Counted from the stretch's first letter, positions 54,048-63,960 are shown. The stretch is DNA of 64,000 nt from an uncultured Paracoccaceae bacterium (GCA_947500775.1 CANMTD010000002.1:248001-312000), one strand, 5' to 3'. A program made the numbers and translations. Notes: a model not told the origin generated them from the sequence alone.

Positions 54048-54980
54048 TCAGCCCGACGGATCGCGCGCCAGCGGGTGGTTTTCCAGCACCAGCGCCTTCA
54101 GCCGATCCTCAAGCACATGGGTGTAGATTTCGGTCGTGGAAATATCGGCATGGCCCAGCAGGGTCTGGATCGCGCGCAGATCGGCGCCCCCGGCCAGCAG
54201 ATGGGTGGCAAAGGCATGGCGCAGGGTGTGCGGCGTGACCTTTGCGGCGTCGATCTTGCCCGCGACGGCCAGTTCCTTGATCAGCAGATAGAACCGGTGG
54301 CGGGTCAGATGCCCGTCCTTGGAGGTCGAGGGGAACAGAAACCGGCTGGCCGGGCGGCCCTTTTTGACGGCCAGTGCGTCAACCTCGTCCCGGCGGATCA
54401 GCCAATCGGCCAGTGCGGCGCGGGCCGGGGGCGACAGCGGCACCATCCGTTCCTTGCCGCCTTTGCCCGCCACCAGCAACATCCGCGGATCGCCGCGCGC
54501 CGCCGACACCGGCAGCGACACCAGTTCCGACACCCGCATCCCGGTGGCATACAGCAGCTCCATCAGGCAGGTGTTGCGCAGGCTGTCGCGGCCGTGGGTC
54601 CGGGCGGCGCCCAGCAGGGCGTCGACCTCGTCCACCGACAGGGTTTTGGGCAGGCGCTTGGCCCGGCCCGGCCCCTTGATCTGGATCGCCGGATTGTCGC
54701 TGCGCCAGCCTTCGTCAAAGGCAAAGCGGAACAGCTGTTTGATCGCAGACAGGCGCCGGGCGCGGGTGGCCTGCGCCAGCCCCTGCGCGTCGCAATGGAT
54801 CAGATAAGCCTCGATCTGGTCGCGGGTGACGCTGTCAAAGCACTGATCGCGGTGGGTCAGGTGCCCGGCGAAATCCTTCAGATCGCGGGCATAGGCCAGC
54901 AGGGTGTTCTTGGAGGCATCCAGTTCGGCGGCCTGCGCCTGCAGAAAGGTTTCGATCCAGCGGGCGGTGTCGGGGGTCAT
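54048..54980 (-). CDS. xerD: Tyrosine site-specific recombinase XerD
   Basis: The 310-residue recombinase resolves chromosome dimers at dif. The N-terminal SAM-like domain is at about 5-95. Catalytic residues are Arg in LYATGMRVSELVSLP, Lys in the TKDGHLTRHRF neighbourhood, HTLRHAFATHLLAGG (His-Arg), HADISTTEIYTHVLEDR (His and nucleophile Tyr). The start overlaps the stop of the upstream 511-residue gene (ATGA). XerD rather than XerC is chosen by alphaproteobacterial context near aroK and by length. Confidence 0.92.
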   Translation of the reverse strand: MTPDTARWIETFLQAQAAELDASKNTLLAYARDLKDFAGHLTHRDQCFDSVTRDQIEAYLIHCDAQGLAQATRARRLSAIKQLFRFAFDEGWRSDNPAIQIKGPGRAKRLPKTLSVDEVDALLGAARTHGRDSLRNTCLMELLYATGMRVSELVSLPVSAARGDPRMLLVAGKGGKERMVPLSPPARAALADWLIRRDEVDALAVKKGRPASRFLFPSTSKDGHLTRHRFYLLIKELAVAGKIDAAKVTPHTLRHAFATHLLAGGADLRAIQTLLGHADISTTEIYTHVLEDRLKALVLENHPLARDPSG

Positions 54981-56512
54981 CCGCGCGGCCTCAGGATCAG
55001 CAGTTCCAATGCGGCGCGGCGGGCCACGTCCTCCAGCCCGACATGGCGCAACAGCGCCAGCCCTTCGGTCACATCGGCCACATCGCCGCGCGCGCCTTCG
55101 CTGATCAGGTCGATGGCATGCAGCAACGCCTCGCCCAGCTGACCATTCCGCAGATAGGCGGTCATCGCCGGGCCAAGGGTGGCGGGGGCGTCGACAAAGG
55201 CCTCTTTCACCGCCAGCGCGGTTGGGCCAAGGGCGGTCTGATCGGCCACCGCGCCCTGCGCCAGCCCTTTCAGGAACATCCCGGCGGTGGTGTCGGGGTC
55301 GGACCGGGCGGCGATGGTTTCATAGCCGTCCGACAACAGCCCGATCCGGAACCCCAGTTTGCGGGTCCGCGCGTCCAGATCGATGCGCATCAGCTGTTCG
55401 CCGTAAAGCCGGGCAAAGGGCACCTCCAGCCCCATGTCCTGCATTTCGGACCAGACGCGGGGCAGGGTGGCGGCGATCCGGTCGGCATCGCCCGACAACA
55501 TGGCCACATCGAACCTCTGGACCGCCGCGACCCGGTCCCAGACCCCGCCCGAGGCGGCAGGTTTGCGTTCGGTGTAAATCCCCAGCAACCGGTTCGGCGG
55601 CAGTGCGCCGGTGGCCACCAGCCGTTCGGTGGCTTCGATCTTGGCCTTCCACCCGGCTGAAAACTGCAGATCGGCCTGCGCAAAGGCGCGGGGCAGGGTG
55701 GGGGTGGACAGCGGTTCGCCGATCGCCTCCATCATCCGAAAGACCAGCGGGCTGGGCCGTGGGGGGCTGGGCAGGGCGCCGTCCTCGGGTTGGTCCAGTT
55801 CCAGAAACCGGGCCAACAGCGCGTCTTCTTCGGGGCTGACGTATCCCAGCGCCTTGGCGGTTTCCAATGTCAGGACGGCGGCGTTCCAGTCGTTGCCACG
55901 GGCCAGACAGAAGATGCGGGCCGAAAAGGTCGGCGCGATGCCCGGTGCGGCCAGCATCGCGACGCAGGCGCGATCCTCGTGCCCGGTCAGCAGGGCCACA
56001 TCGAACCAGCGGCGAAACAGCGCCGGATTGGCCGGGCCCGCGCGTTCGATCAGCGCCTGCGCCTGATCCAGCGCGCCAAGATCCAGCAGCTTGTCCAGCC
56101 GGGCCAGCAGCACCGTGCCATCCTTGGCCTCGCCTTCGGGCGGGTCCAGTTCGGCCAGCATCAGCGTGTAAAGCAGCGATTGCACCGCGGGCAGCGTATC
56201 GGCCCGCGCGGCCCGGATCAGCCGCGCCAACTCGCGCGGGTCCGATCCGGCCCATAAGGTTTCGGGCAAGCCGGTGACCGCCGGCGCCAAAAGCCCGACC
56301 GAATCCAGCCGTGGCGCATCCAGCGGCTTGACCGAAATCTCTTCGGGCAGGGCGTTTGTCGTGATCTCGGGTTCGGGTCCGGGCGGGGCGACCGCGGGTT
56401 TGGTGACGGAATCGGACAGCCAGTCGATGGACGACAAAGGTGTCTCTGCCGCCGCCATGCCCGCCAGGGCACAGGCCCAGAATGCCAGAACAACCGGACC
56501 GTTACTTGACAT
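54977..56512 (-). CDS. Hypothetical exported alpha-helical protein
   Basis: The 511-residue protein has a signal peptide (VLAFWACALAGMAAAETP, cleavage about residue 22). A Pro/Glu-rich linker to about residue 70 and then a mostly helical, Ala/Leu-rich body with repeat-like helical pairs (LDKLLDLGALDQAQALIERA, GNDWNAAVLTLETAKALG) follow. These resemble tetratrico-like helical repeats but no domain is certain. It lies in a conserved position between a small membrane-protein gene and xerD, with overlaps on both sides. Function unknown. Confidence 0.72.
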   Translation of the reverse strand: MSSNGPVVLAFWACALAGMAAAETPLSSIDWLSDSVTKPAVAPPGPEPEITTNALPEEISVKPLDAPRLDSVGLLAPAVTGLPETLWAGSDPRELARLIRAARADTLPAVQSLLYTLMLAELDPPEGEAKDGTVLLARLDKLLDLGALDQAQALIERAGPANPALFRRWFDVALLTGHEDRACVAMLAAPGIAPTFSARIFCLARGNDWNAAVLTLETAKALGYVSPEEDALLARFLELDQPEDGALPSPPRPSPLVFRMMEAIGEPLSTPTLPRAFAQADLQFSAGWKAKIEATERLVATGALPPNRLLGIYTERKPAASGGVWDRVAAVQRFDVAMLSGDADRIAATLPRVWSEMQDMGLEVPFARLYGEQLMRIDLDARTRKLGFRIGLLSDGYETIAARSDPDTTAGMFLKGLAQGAVADQTALGPTALAVKEAFVDAPATLGPAMTAYLRNGQLGEALLHAIDLISEGARGDVADVTEGLALLRHVGLEDVARRAALELLILRPRG

Positions 56513-56636
56513 CGAGCGTCACGGGTTCTGTCACCTCTTCGCGGTTCGGACTGAGATCGCTGAGAAACGCAAAGCCCACCAGGCCGATGAATCCCAGCAA
56601 AATAAGGAAAACGAGCAGTTTCAGTAGTCGCCCCAT
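56502..56636 (-). CDS. Small single-pass membrane protein
   Basis: The 44-residue product is too short for most gene finders. It begins MGRLLKLLVFLILLGF, has one transmembrane helix (about 4-26) and a short outside tail with DLSPNREEVTEPVTLDVK. Its stop overlaps the start of the 511-residue gene by 11 bp, which suggests coupled translation. It is divergent from aroK across 95 bp. No function is known; it may anchor or assist the neighbour. Confidence 0.7.
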   Translation of the reverse strand: MGRLLKLLVFLILLGFIGLVGFAFLSDLSPNREEVTEPVTLDVK

Positions 56637-56731
56637 GATGCCTGCCTTTGTCTTTGTCCTGACGGACTGATGAATTTCTGAATATTATATATGGCATTCG
56701 CGCCAAGTTCACGCCATTCAGGGAAAGAAAA

Positions 56732-57304
56732 ATGAAACTTGGCAGGAGGTTGCCCACCTTGGGCTGGCGGTTGAAGAAAACAATTGTGATGGTCGGCATG
56801 ATGGGGGCGGGCAAAACCGCTGTTGGGACGGCATTGGCGCGGCGTCTGGATGTGCCATTTCTGGACAGCGACGAAGAGATGGTCAAAGCCGCCAACATGA
56901 CCATCGCCGAGATTTTCGAACGCGATGGCGAGGCGTTCTTCCGCCAGAAAGAGCGTCAGGTCATCGCCCGCCTTCTGGACGAGGAACGCGGCGTGCTGTC
57001 CACCGGGGGCGGCGCGTTTCTGTCGGCGGAAAACCGCGCGATCATCCGCGACAAGGCGGTGTCGGTCTGGCTGAACGCCGATCTTGATCTGCTGTGGCAA
57101 CGGGTCCGGCACAAGGATACCCGGCCGCTGCTGCGCACCGCCGATCCACGCCAGACCCTAAGCGACATATACCGGGCGCGGGTGCCGCTTTATGCCAAGG
57201 CCGATCTGATGGTCCCGTCCGAGGACAGCTATTCGATCGATGATATGGCCGATGCGGTGATGGCCGCCCTGAAAACCCGCCCGGATGTGTTGGAGAAAAC
57301 ATGA
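56732..57304 (+). CDS. aroK: Shikimate kinase
   Basis: The 190-residue kinase phosphorylates shikimate in the aromatic amino acid pathway. Walker A is VGMMGAGKTAVGTALARRL (about 21-39), the shikimate-binding DSDEEM and the STGGGAFLS (about 89-97) are present, and RPLL is in the lid. An N-terminal extension of about 15 residues precedes the family core. The stop overlaps the aroB start by ATGA. Confidence 0.95.
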   Translation: MKLGRRLPTLGWRLKKTIVMVGMMGAGKTAVGTALARRLDVPFLDSDEEMVKAANMTIAEIFERDGEAFFRQKERQVIARLLDEERGVLSTGGGAFLSAENRAIIRDKAVSVWLNADLDLLWQRVRHKDTRPLLRTADPRQTLSDIYRARVPLYAKADLMVPSEDSYSIDDMADAVMAALKTRPDVLEKT

Positions 57305-58422
57305 CCTCTGATCTGCAAACCGTGCATGTCCCGCTGGGTGACCGCGCCTATGACATTCGGATCGGTGCTGGCCTGTTGGCGCAGGCGGGGGCCCAGATCG
57401 CGCCGCTGTTGCAACGCCCGCGCGTGGCGGTGCTGACCGATGAAAACGTGGCGGCGCTGCATCTTGCGACATTGCGCGACGGGCTGGCCGAAGCGGGGAT
57501 CGACATGGTCTCGCTGGCCCTGCCACCGGGCGAGACGACCAAGGGCTGGGATCAGTTTTCCCGCGCCGTCGAATGGCTGATCGCGCAAAAGGTCGAACGC
57601 CGCGACGTGGTCGTGGCGCTGGGGGGCGGGGTGATCGGCGATCTGGCGGGGTTTGCGGCGGCGGTGTTGCGCCGGGGCGTGCGGTTCGTGCAGGTCCCGA
57701 CCTCGCTTTTGGCGCAGGTCGACAGTTCCGTGGGGGGCAAGACCGGGATCAACTCGCCCTTGGGCAAGAACCTGATCGGCGCGTTTCACCAGCCCAGCCT
57801 TGTGCTGGCCGATGTCAGCGTTCTGAACACGCTGACCCCGCGCGATTTTCTGGCAGGTTACGGCGAGGTTCAGAAATACGGCCTGCTGGGGGATGCCGCG
57901 TTTTTCGACTGGCTGGAGGCGAACGGCCCGGCGCTGGCCGCTGGCGACATGGCGCTGCGGGCGCAAGCGGTGCGCCATTCGTGCCAGATGAAGGCCGATA
58001 TCGTGGTGCGGGACGAAACCGAACAGGGCGACCGCGCGCTGCTGAACCTTGGCCACACCTTTTGTCACGCGCTGGAGGCCGCGACCGGCTATTCCGACCG
58101 GCTGCTGCACGGCGAGGGCGTGGCCGTCGGCTGTGCGCTGGCGTTCGAGCTGTCGGCGCGGATGGGGCTGTGCAGTCAGGAAGACCCCAGCCGGGTACGC
58201 GCGCATCTGGACGCGATGGGCATGAAAAAGGATCTGGCCGATATCCCCGGCGATCTGCCCGATGCCGAGGGGCTGATCGGGTTGATGATGCAGGATAAAA
58301 AGGTACAGGACGGCACGCTGAACTTCATTCTGGCGCGCGGGATCGGTCAGGCCTTTGTGACGTCGGATGTGGACCCCGCCGCGCTGCGTGCGGTTTTGCA
58401 GGACGCGCTGGCCGGGCGCTGA
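57301..58422 (+). CDS. aroB: 3-Dehydroquinate synthase
   Basis: The 373-residue NAD- and zinc-dependent enzyme makes 3-dehydroquinate from DAHP. It contains VVALGGGVIGDLAGFAAAVL, VPTSLLAQVDSSVGGKTGIN (about 139-158), and zinc-ligand motifs NLGHTFCHALEA and LHGEGVAVGCALAFELS. It is translationally coupled to aroK. It meets the site-2 protease gene tail to tail with no gap. Confidence 0.97.
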   Translation: MTSDLQTVHVPLGDRAYDIRIGAGLLAQAGAQIAPLLQRPRVAVLTDENVAALHLATLRDGLAEAGIDMVSLALPPGETTKGWDQFSRAVEWLIAQKVERRDVVVALGGGVIGDLAGFAAAVLRRGVRFVQVPTSLLAQVDSSVGGKTGINSPLGKNLIGAFHQPSLVLADVSVLNTLTPRDFLAGYGEVQKYGLLGDAAFFDWLEANGPALAAGDMALRAQAVRHSCQMKADIVVRDETEQGDRALLNLGHTFCHALEAATGYSDRLLHGEGVAVGCALAFELSARMGLCSQEDPSRVRAHLDAMGMKKDLADIPGDLPDAEGLIGLMMQDKKVQDGTLNFILARGIGQAFVTSDVDPAALRAVLQDALAGR

Positions 58423-59508
58423 TCAGCCCCGCCCGCCGCGACCGCGCACCACCATCAGCTCGCCCATGTTTTCGCGGGTGATATAGCCGATCATGTCGCC
58501 CGCCGGATTAAGCACCGCCAATGCCGGGGCGGCATTGCGGAACAGATGGTCCAGCGCGTGGTCCAATGGGTCGGACAATTGCACGGTGGGGATATTGCCG
58601 GTGGTGATCTGGGCGATATGATTGGGGGCGTTGTCCCCGTTCAAGGCCTCAAAAAGCGCGTTGCGGGTCAGAAAGCCGACCAGTTGCCCGCCGTGGTCCT
58701 TGACCGGGAATTCATGTTGCGTGGTGCGGATCAGCGCGGCGGTGGCGGCCTGCAGGCTGTCATCGGGCGACAGGGTCTCAAACGAGGTGATCATCGCATC
58801 GCGGGCTTTCAGGGTGCGCGCCACCTCGTGCAGGGCAACGTCCGAGTTTTCGGCCGTCGCCGCCATGAAGATGAAGACCGCGATCAGCACCAGCACCGGG
58901 TTGCCGCTGGTCAGCCCCAGCCATCCGAACAGAAAGGCCAGCGCCTGACCGGCCATCGCCGCAATCCGGGTGGCGCGGGCGCGGTCCATCGACAGCGCCA
59001 GAAACGCGCGGAACACCCGTCCGCCATCCATCGGAAAGGCGGGCAGCAGGTTGAACAGCGCCAGAAACAGGTTGACCACCGCCAGCCGCTGCAAAAACCC
59101 GATCTCGACGTTTTCGATGTCGGTGAACCCGGTGATCGAGGTTTTGGCCCCCAGTATCAGCGTCAGCACCAGCCAGATCACGATATTCACCGCAGGCCCC
59201 GCCAGCGCCACGGTGATTTCCTGCGCCGGTTTTTCCGGCATACGTTCCAGCCGGGCCATGCCGCCGATCGGCAGCAGGGTGATATCGGGGGTTTTGATGC
59301 CATAGCGCCGCGCGGTCAGCGCGTGGCCGAATTCATGGGCCACGACACAGGCAAACAGCGCGACCACAAAGGCCACGTTTTCCAGCGCAGCCATGGGGCC
59401 GTCGTCCATATAGGCCGACGCGCCGATCCACATCAGCAACAGAAAGAACGTGGCATGCACCCTGAGGTCAGACCCCAGAATGCGCCCTATGGAAAATGAC
59501 CATGACAT
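58423..59508 (-). CDS. Site-2 protease (M50) with CBS domains
   Basis: The 361-residue membrane metalloprotease has the zinc motif VVAHEFGHALTARRYG (HExxH, about 59-74) and the second ligand motif LLPAFPMDGGRVFRAFLAL, with about six helices to residue 225. Two CBS domains at about 235-355 include MITSFETLSPDDSLQ. CBS-S2P enzymes of this type (Rip/YwhC-like) cleave membrane proteins and may respond to nucleotides through CBS. The substrate is unknown. Confidence 0.9.
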   Translation of the reverse strand: MSWSFSIGRILGSDLRVHATFFLLLMWIGASAYMDDGPMAALENVAFVVALFACVVAHEFGHALTARRYGIKTPDITLLPIGGMARLERMPEKPAQEITVALAGPAVNIVIWLVLTLILGAKTSITGFTDIENVEIGFLQRLAVVNLFLALFNLLPAFPMDGGRVFRAFLALSMDRARATRIAAMAGQALAFLFGWLGLTSGNPVLVLIAVFIFMAATAENSDVALHEVARTLKARDAMITSFETLSPDDSLQAATAALIRTTQHEFPVKDHGGQLVGFLTRNALFEALNGDNAPNHIAQITTGNIPTVQLSDPLDHALDHLFRNAAPALAVLNPAGDMIGYITRENMGELMVVRGRGGRG

Positions 59509-59563
59509 GGCTTAGCCCTTTCTGAGTGTCGGACAAACGCGCATGTCATCATCATGAGGTATG

Positions 59564-60064
59564 TCAGAACGGAATTTCATCATCCAGATCGCTGGCCGGG
59601 GCGGGCGCACTGCTGCCACCGCCGCCGCCGCCGTAGTTGCCCTGCGAACGGCCTTCGTCATAGCCACCGCCGCCACCACCATAGTTGCCGCCACCACCGC
59701 CGCCGCCTTCGCTGCGGCCATCCAGCATCACCAGCGTGCCGTTGAAGCCTTGCAGCACGACCTCGGTCGAATAGCGGTCCTGGCCGCTTTGGTCCTGATA
59801 CTTGCGGGTCTGCAACTGGCCTTCGATATAAACCTTCGACCCTTTGCGCAGGTATTGTTCGGCCACGCGGACCAGACCTTCCTGAAAGATCGCGACCGAA
59901 TGCCATTCGGTTTTTTCACGCCGCTCGCCGGTATTGCGGTCTTTCCATGTTTCCGAGGTGGCGATGCGCAGGTTGCACACTTTGCCGCCGTTCTGAAAAC
60001 TGCGGACCTCGGGGTCGCGGCCCAGATTGCCCACCAGAATTACCTTGTTTACCGATCCAGCCAT
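59564..60064 (-). CDS. ssb: Single-stranded DNA-binding protein
   Basis: The 166-residue SSB starts [20 protein letters not shown] and has an OB fold to about residue 110 ([20 protein letters not shown]). A Gly/Tyr-rich linker follows with [15 protein letters not shown]-type repeats. It ends in the acidic tip DLDDEIPF, which docks SSB-partner proteins. Divergent from the lytic transglycosylase gene. Confidence 0.97.
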   Translation of the reverse strand: MAGSVNKVILVGNLGRDPEVRSFQNGGKVCNLRIATSETWKDRNTGERREKTEWHSVAIFQEGLVRVAEQYLRKGSKVYIEGQLQTRKYQDQSGQDRYSTEVVLQGFNGTLVMLDGRSEGGGGGGGNYGGGGGGYDEGRSQGNYGGGGGGSSAPAPASDLDDEIPF

Positions 60065-60207
60065 GCGTTGCTCCCGTCGAATCTTGAAAAACCGTTTCCC
60101 CGGTTACATCACCCCTGCAGGGTTAATGAAAGTTGAAACTTTGGCTTTCGGGTGCAGGGTTCAGGCCACGGTGGGCCTTTGGCCGCGGGCTGGGGGGTAG
60201 TAAAACC

Positions 60208-60843
60208 ATGGAAAACGCGTATATTCGCGGCGCTGTGGGAAACATGGGACGGTTGCCGATGCTGCGTGGTTTTGTTGTGTTTATGTCTGCGGCTGCGCTG
60301 TCTTTGCCGGCCTGGGCGGATTCGACCTATAGTTCGAAATCACGCGCGCGCCTGTTTTCTTCACAGACCAAGGTTCTGGATCGCCGTGCCGCCAGCCAAT
60401 ATGCCAATTCGGTGCGGCTGCAACCCTCAACGGTCCATACCCCGTCAAAATACGGCGCCCCGGCCTATTCGGGCAGCTATCGCGGCCAGTATCTGGAGGT
60501 GGCCCGCGCCGCCGCCCGGCGTCACGGTGTGCCCGAGGATCTGTTTCTGCGGCTGGTCCAGCAGGAAAGCGGCTGGAACCCCCGCGCCAAAAGCCACAAG
60601 GGTGCGCTGGGTCTGGCCCAGTTGATGCCCGCCACGGCCCGCAATCTGGGCGTCGATCCGCGTGATCCGCATCAGAACCTTGAAGGCGGCGCGCGGTATC
60701 TGCGCAAGCAATACGATACGTTCCGCAGCTGGCGGCTGGCGCTGGCGGCCTATAACGCGGGGCCGGGGGCGGTTGAGAAATACAACGGCGTGCCGCCCTA
60801 TCGCGAGACCAAGAACTACGTCCGCAAAATCTGGGGCAGCTGA
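60208..60843 (+). CDS. Lytic transglycosylase (SLT domain)
   Basis: The 211-residue protein has a probable signal peptide around [19 protein letters not shown], and a C-terminal SLT domain (about 110-210). The catalytic Glu is in [20 protein letters not shown], followed by [14 protein letters not shown] and [19 protein letters not shown]. It cleaves peptidoglycan in the periplasm. Start options are ATG 60208 (GGGGGG 10 nt upstream), 60244 or 60259; a frame from 60133 is unlikely. Confidence 0.9.
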   Translation: MENAYIRGAVGNMGRLPMLRGFVVFMSAAALSLPAWADSTYSSKSRARLFSSQTKVLDRRAASQYANSVRLQPSTVHTPSKYGAPAYSGSYRGQYLEVARAAARRHGVPEDLFLRLVQQESGWNPRAKSHKGALGLAQLMPATARNLGVDPRDPHQNLEGGARYLRKQYDTFRSWRLALAAYNAGPGAVEKYNGVPPYRETKNYVRKIWGS

Positions 60844-60844
60844 T

Positions 60845-61429
60845 TCAGCGCGTCAGGATCAGCTTGCCCTGCGCAAACTCCAGCCGTTCGAACCGCTGCA
60901 GATAGGTCATGCCCAACAGGGATGTGTCCAGTTCGCCCTCGTTGACCGAGGCGCCAAGGTTTCTGTCCACGATCGGCCCCAGTTCAACCCGGTCCAGCCG
61001 GACGCGGGCAGTGCGCACTTCGCCATTGGCGGTGCCCGCGCGGCCCAGATAGCGCAGACTGTCGAGATTGAGGCCGATGCTTTGGGCATCCGCCTGGTTC
61101 AATACCACATCCGTGGCGCCGGTATCCACGACAAAGCGGATCGGCGCGTCGTTGATTTTCAGCGTCAGATAATAGTGGCCATCTATGGCCCGTGGGACCT
61201 CGATCCGGCCGCCATCGTCGAACACCTGCTGGCGCGGGGCCACATCGGTGCGAATGTCGGACCACAGGCCAAAGCCCGCAATGGCGCCGACAAAGATCAA
61301 CCCCCAGATCGCGGCCTGTTGCGTCATCTTGCCCAACTGGCGGCGATTGTTAAGCAGGAAATACCCGCCAACCACCGCGCCCAGCAGCACCAGATAGATT
61401 AACCGCCCAATCTCATCTTCCGACATCAT
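60845..61429 (-). CDS. Retropepsin-like aspartic protease (TIGR02281 type)
   Basis: The 194-residue protein has two N-terminal hydrophobic segments (about 8-25 and 42-58) and a single retropepsin-like domain with catalytic motif IRFVVDTGATDVVLNQADAQ (about 100-119). ASVNEGELDTSLLGMTYLQR corresponds to the late hydrophobic-Gly motif. Clan AA proteases of this type act as homodimers on the periplasmic side. It converges on the transglycosylase gene. Substrate unknown. Confidence 0.87.
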   Translation of the reverse strand: MMSEDEIGRLIYLVLLGAVVGGYFLLNNRRQLGKMTQQAAIWGLIFVGAIAGFGLWSDIRTDVAPRQQVFDDGGRIEVPRAIDGHYYLTLKINDAPIRFVVDTGATDVVLNQADAQSIGLNLDSLRYLGRAGTANGEVRTARVRLDRVELGPIVDRNLGASVNEGELDTSLLGMTYLQRFERLEFAQGKLILTR

Positions 61430-61485
61430 CCGACCTTTTGTTGCACTGCCCTCAACCTAGGGGTTTTCCGCGCGATGTGGAGGGG

Positions 61486-62106
61486 TCAAACCGGCGCAAG
61501 CCCGATATCGCGCAGCCCATCCAGCACAAATTGCACCGACAGCGCCGCCAGAAGCATCCCCAACAGGCGGGTGATGACATTGGTGCCGGTCTTGCCAAGG
61601 GCGCGTTCCAACAGGCCCGCGGCCAGACAAAGGACCAGAACCAGCCCGATGACCGACAGCATCACCAGATGCACCAGCGCGATGCTGGCCCAGTCGCCGC
61701 GCACTTCGCCAGTCAGCAGGATCATCGTGGCCAGCGCGCCGGGCCCGGCGATCAGCGGGGTGGCCAGCGGAAAGACCGACGGATCGGGGCGATCTTCGCC
61801 GGTCTGATCCTCGCGCCGTTTGCTGCGGCGTTCAAACAGCATGTCAAAGGCCGTCAGGAACAACAGCAACCCGCCCGCGATGCGAAAGGCGGCCATCGAA
61901 ATCCCGGCAAATCCCAGCACAGCCTCGCCCAACAGCCCGAACAGGGTCAGCAGAACCGCCCCGGTCGCGACCGCCCGAATTGCGATCGCGCGGCGTTCGG
62001 CGGTTTCCATGCCTTGGGTGATCGCCACAAACAGCGGCGCCAGACCGATCGGATCGATCACCACGAACAGGGTGACAAAAGCGCTGATGTAGAATGTCAG
62101 GTCCAT
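61486..62106 (-). CDS. MarC family membrane protein
   Basis: The 206-residue protein has six transmembrane segments and the MarC signature FVVIDPIGLAPLFVAITQG near the start with TPLIAGPGALATMILL in the second half. Despite its name, the family has no proven role in antibiotic resistance; it is an inner-membrane protein of unknown transport activity. It starts 4 bp after the ABC-F gene stop, so co-transcription is likely. Confidence 0.9.
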   Translation of the reverse strand: MDLTFYISAFVTLFVVIDPIGLAPLFVAITQGMETAERRAIAIRAVATGAVLLTLFGLLGEAVLGFAGISMAAFRIAGGLLLFLTAFDMLFERRSKRREDQTGEDRPDPSVFPLATPLIAGPGALATMILLTGEVRGDWASIALVHLVMLSVIGLVLVLCLAAGLLERALGKTGTNVITRLLGMLLAALSVQFVLDGLRDIGLAPV

Positions 62107-62109
62107 GGC

Positions 62110-63960
62110 TTAAGCTTCTGCTTTTTCCAGTTTTTCAAGCGAGGTAACCCACATCGCCTCGGCCCGGTCCAATGCCTCCATCACCTCGGCGTATTTCTTT
62201 TGCCAGACCTGGGATTCACTGATCTTTTCGGGTTCATACATCGCGGGATCGGCCAGTTTCTTGGCCAGTTTGTCGCGCATATCGTTCAGCTTTTCAACGC
62301 GCGCCTCGCATTTGCGGGCATCCGCGCGCAGGGCCTGAACCTGTTCGCGCGACGGGCGTTTCGGTTTGGGGGCACTGGCGGCGGCCGGTTTCACCGGTTT
62401 GTCGGTGGTCAGCAGCAGCTTGCGGTAGGCCTCCAGATCCTCCTCGAACGGTTCGACCCGGCCGTCCTTGACCAGCCACAGCCGGTCGGCGACCATGCTC
62501 AGCAGGTGCATATCGTGGCTGACCAGAATGACCGCGCCGGAATAGGCGGTCAGCGCCTCGACCAGCGCTTCGCGGCTTTCGATATCCAGGTGGTTGGTCG
62601 GTTCGTCCAAAATCAGCAGATGTGGCGCGTCCAGCGTGGCCAGCAACAGCGACAGCCGCGCCTTTTGACCGCCCGACAGCCGTCCGACCTCGGTTTCGGC
62701 CTGATCGGCGCCCAGTCCGAACCCGGCCAGCCGGGCGCGCAGCTTGGATTGCTGTTCGCCGGGGCGTTCGCGTTGCAGGTGCTGTAGCGGGGTTTCGTCG
62801 ATGAACAGCTCATCCACCTGATGCTGCGCGAAAAAGCCGATCCGCAGCTTGTTCGACGATGAAAACCGTCCGCCCATCGGCTCAAGTCGGCCCGATAACA
62901 TCTTGGAAAGAGTTGACTTTCCCTGACCGTTCTTGCCCAGAAGGGCGATCCGGTCATCCTGATCGATGCGCAGGTTCAGCTTGCTGAGCACCGGTTTGCC
63001 GTCATAGCCGACCGACACGCTTTCGGTGGCGATGATCGGCGGCGACAGCTCTTCCGGGGTGGGAAAGGTGAACACGGTGCGCGCGGCATCTTCGGGCGCG
63101 CGGATCGTTTCCATCTTTTCCAGCATCTTGACCCGGCTTTGCGCCTGTTTGGCCTTGCTGGCCTTGGCCTTGAACCGGTCGACAAAGCTTTGCAGATGGG
63201 CGCGGCGCAGGTCCTGTTTCTTGGCGGCGGCGACCTGAACCGCGCGCTGTTCGGCGCGCTGGCGGGCGAATTGGTCGTAGGGGCCGCTCCACAGCGTCAA
63301 CTGGCGGTTTTCCAGATGCAGGATAGCGCCCACCGCGCGGTTCAGCAGCCCGCGGTCGTGGCTGATGATGATGACGGTATGCGGATAGCGCGCCAGATAG
63401 CTTTCCAGCCACAGCGCGCCTTCCAGATCCAGATAGTTGGTCGGTTCGTCCAGCAACAGCAGATCGGGCTGGGCAAACAGGACCGCGGCCAGTGCCACCC
63501 GCATCCGCCACCCGCCCGAGAAATCGGAACAGGGCATCAACTGTTCGGCGGCATCAAATCCCAGACCCTTCAGGATCGAGGCGGCGCGGCCTTCGGCGGA
63601 CCAGGCGTCGATATCGGTCAGCCGGGTCTGAATTTCGGCGATCCGGGTGGGATCGGTGGCGGTGTCCGCCTCGGCCAGCAGTTCGGCGCGTTCGGTATCG
63701 GCGGCCAGAACCGTGTCGATCAGGCTGGTGGATGACGATGGCACCTCTTGCGCCACGCCACCGATGCGCGACCGCGAGGGCAGGGTGATCGACCCGCCCT
63801 CCAGCGCCAGTTCGCCCCGGATCAGCCGGAAAAGCGTGGTCTTGCCCGCGCCGTTGCGCCCCACAAGGCCGACCTTATGGCCGGTGGGAATGGTGGCAGA
63901 GGCGCCTTCAAACAGGGGGCGGCCTTCGACGGAATAGCTGATATCTGAAATGCGTAACAT
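62110..63960 (-). CDS. ABC-F family ATPase
   Basis: The 616-residue soluble protein has two ABC domains without membrane parts. Walker A motifs are VGRNGAGKTTLF (about 33-44) and LGKNGQGKSTLS (second). Signature motifs are DFSGGWRMRVALA and RLSGGQKARLSLL. A charged interdomain linker contains the P-site tRNA-interaction-like helical region. A C-terminal coiled coil (about 530-610: QALRADARKCEARVEKLND) resembles Uup/YheS. ABC-F proteins act on ribosomes. The exact subfamily (Uup-, YheS- or EttA-like) is not settled. Confidence 0.93.
   Translation of the reverse strand: MLRISDISYSVEGRPLFEGASATIPTGHKVGLVGRNGAGKTTLFRLIRGELALEGGSITLPSRSRIGGVAQEVPSSSTSLIDTVLAADTERAELLAEADTATDPTRIAEIQTRLTDIDAWSAEGRAASILKGLGFDAAEQLMPCSDFSGGWRMRVALAAVLFAQPDLLLLDEPTNYLDLEGALWLESYLARYPHTVIIISHDRGLLNRAVGAILHLENRQLTLWSGPYDQFARQRAEQRAVQVAAAKKQDLRRAHLQSFVDRFKAKASKAKQAQSRVKMLEKMETIRAPEDAARTVFTFPTPEELSPPIIATESVSVGYDGKPVLSKLNLRIDQDDRIALLGKNGQGKSTLSKMLSGRLEPMGGRFSSSNKLRIGFFAQHQVDELFIDETPLQHLQRERPGEQQSKLRARLAGFGLGADQAETEVGRLSGGQKARLSLLLATLDAPHLLILDEPTNHLDIESREALVEALTAYSGAVILVSHDMHLLSMVADRLWLVKDGRVEPFEEDLEAYRKLLLTTDKPVKPAAASAPKPKRPSREQVQALRADARKCEARVEKLNDMRDKLAKKLADPAMYEPEKISESQVWQKKYAEVMEALDRAEAMWVTSLEKLEKAEA

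Noticed and set aside
52740-55142. An 800-residue plus-strand frame opposite the CorC-like and xerD genes
   Set aside because: Composition is Gln/Gly/His-rich and it lies exactly across two well-supported minus-strand genes; it is a shadow.
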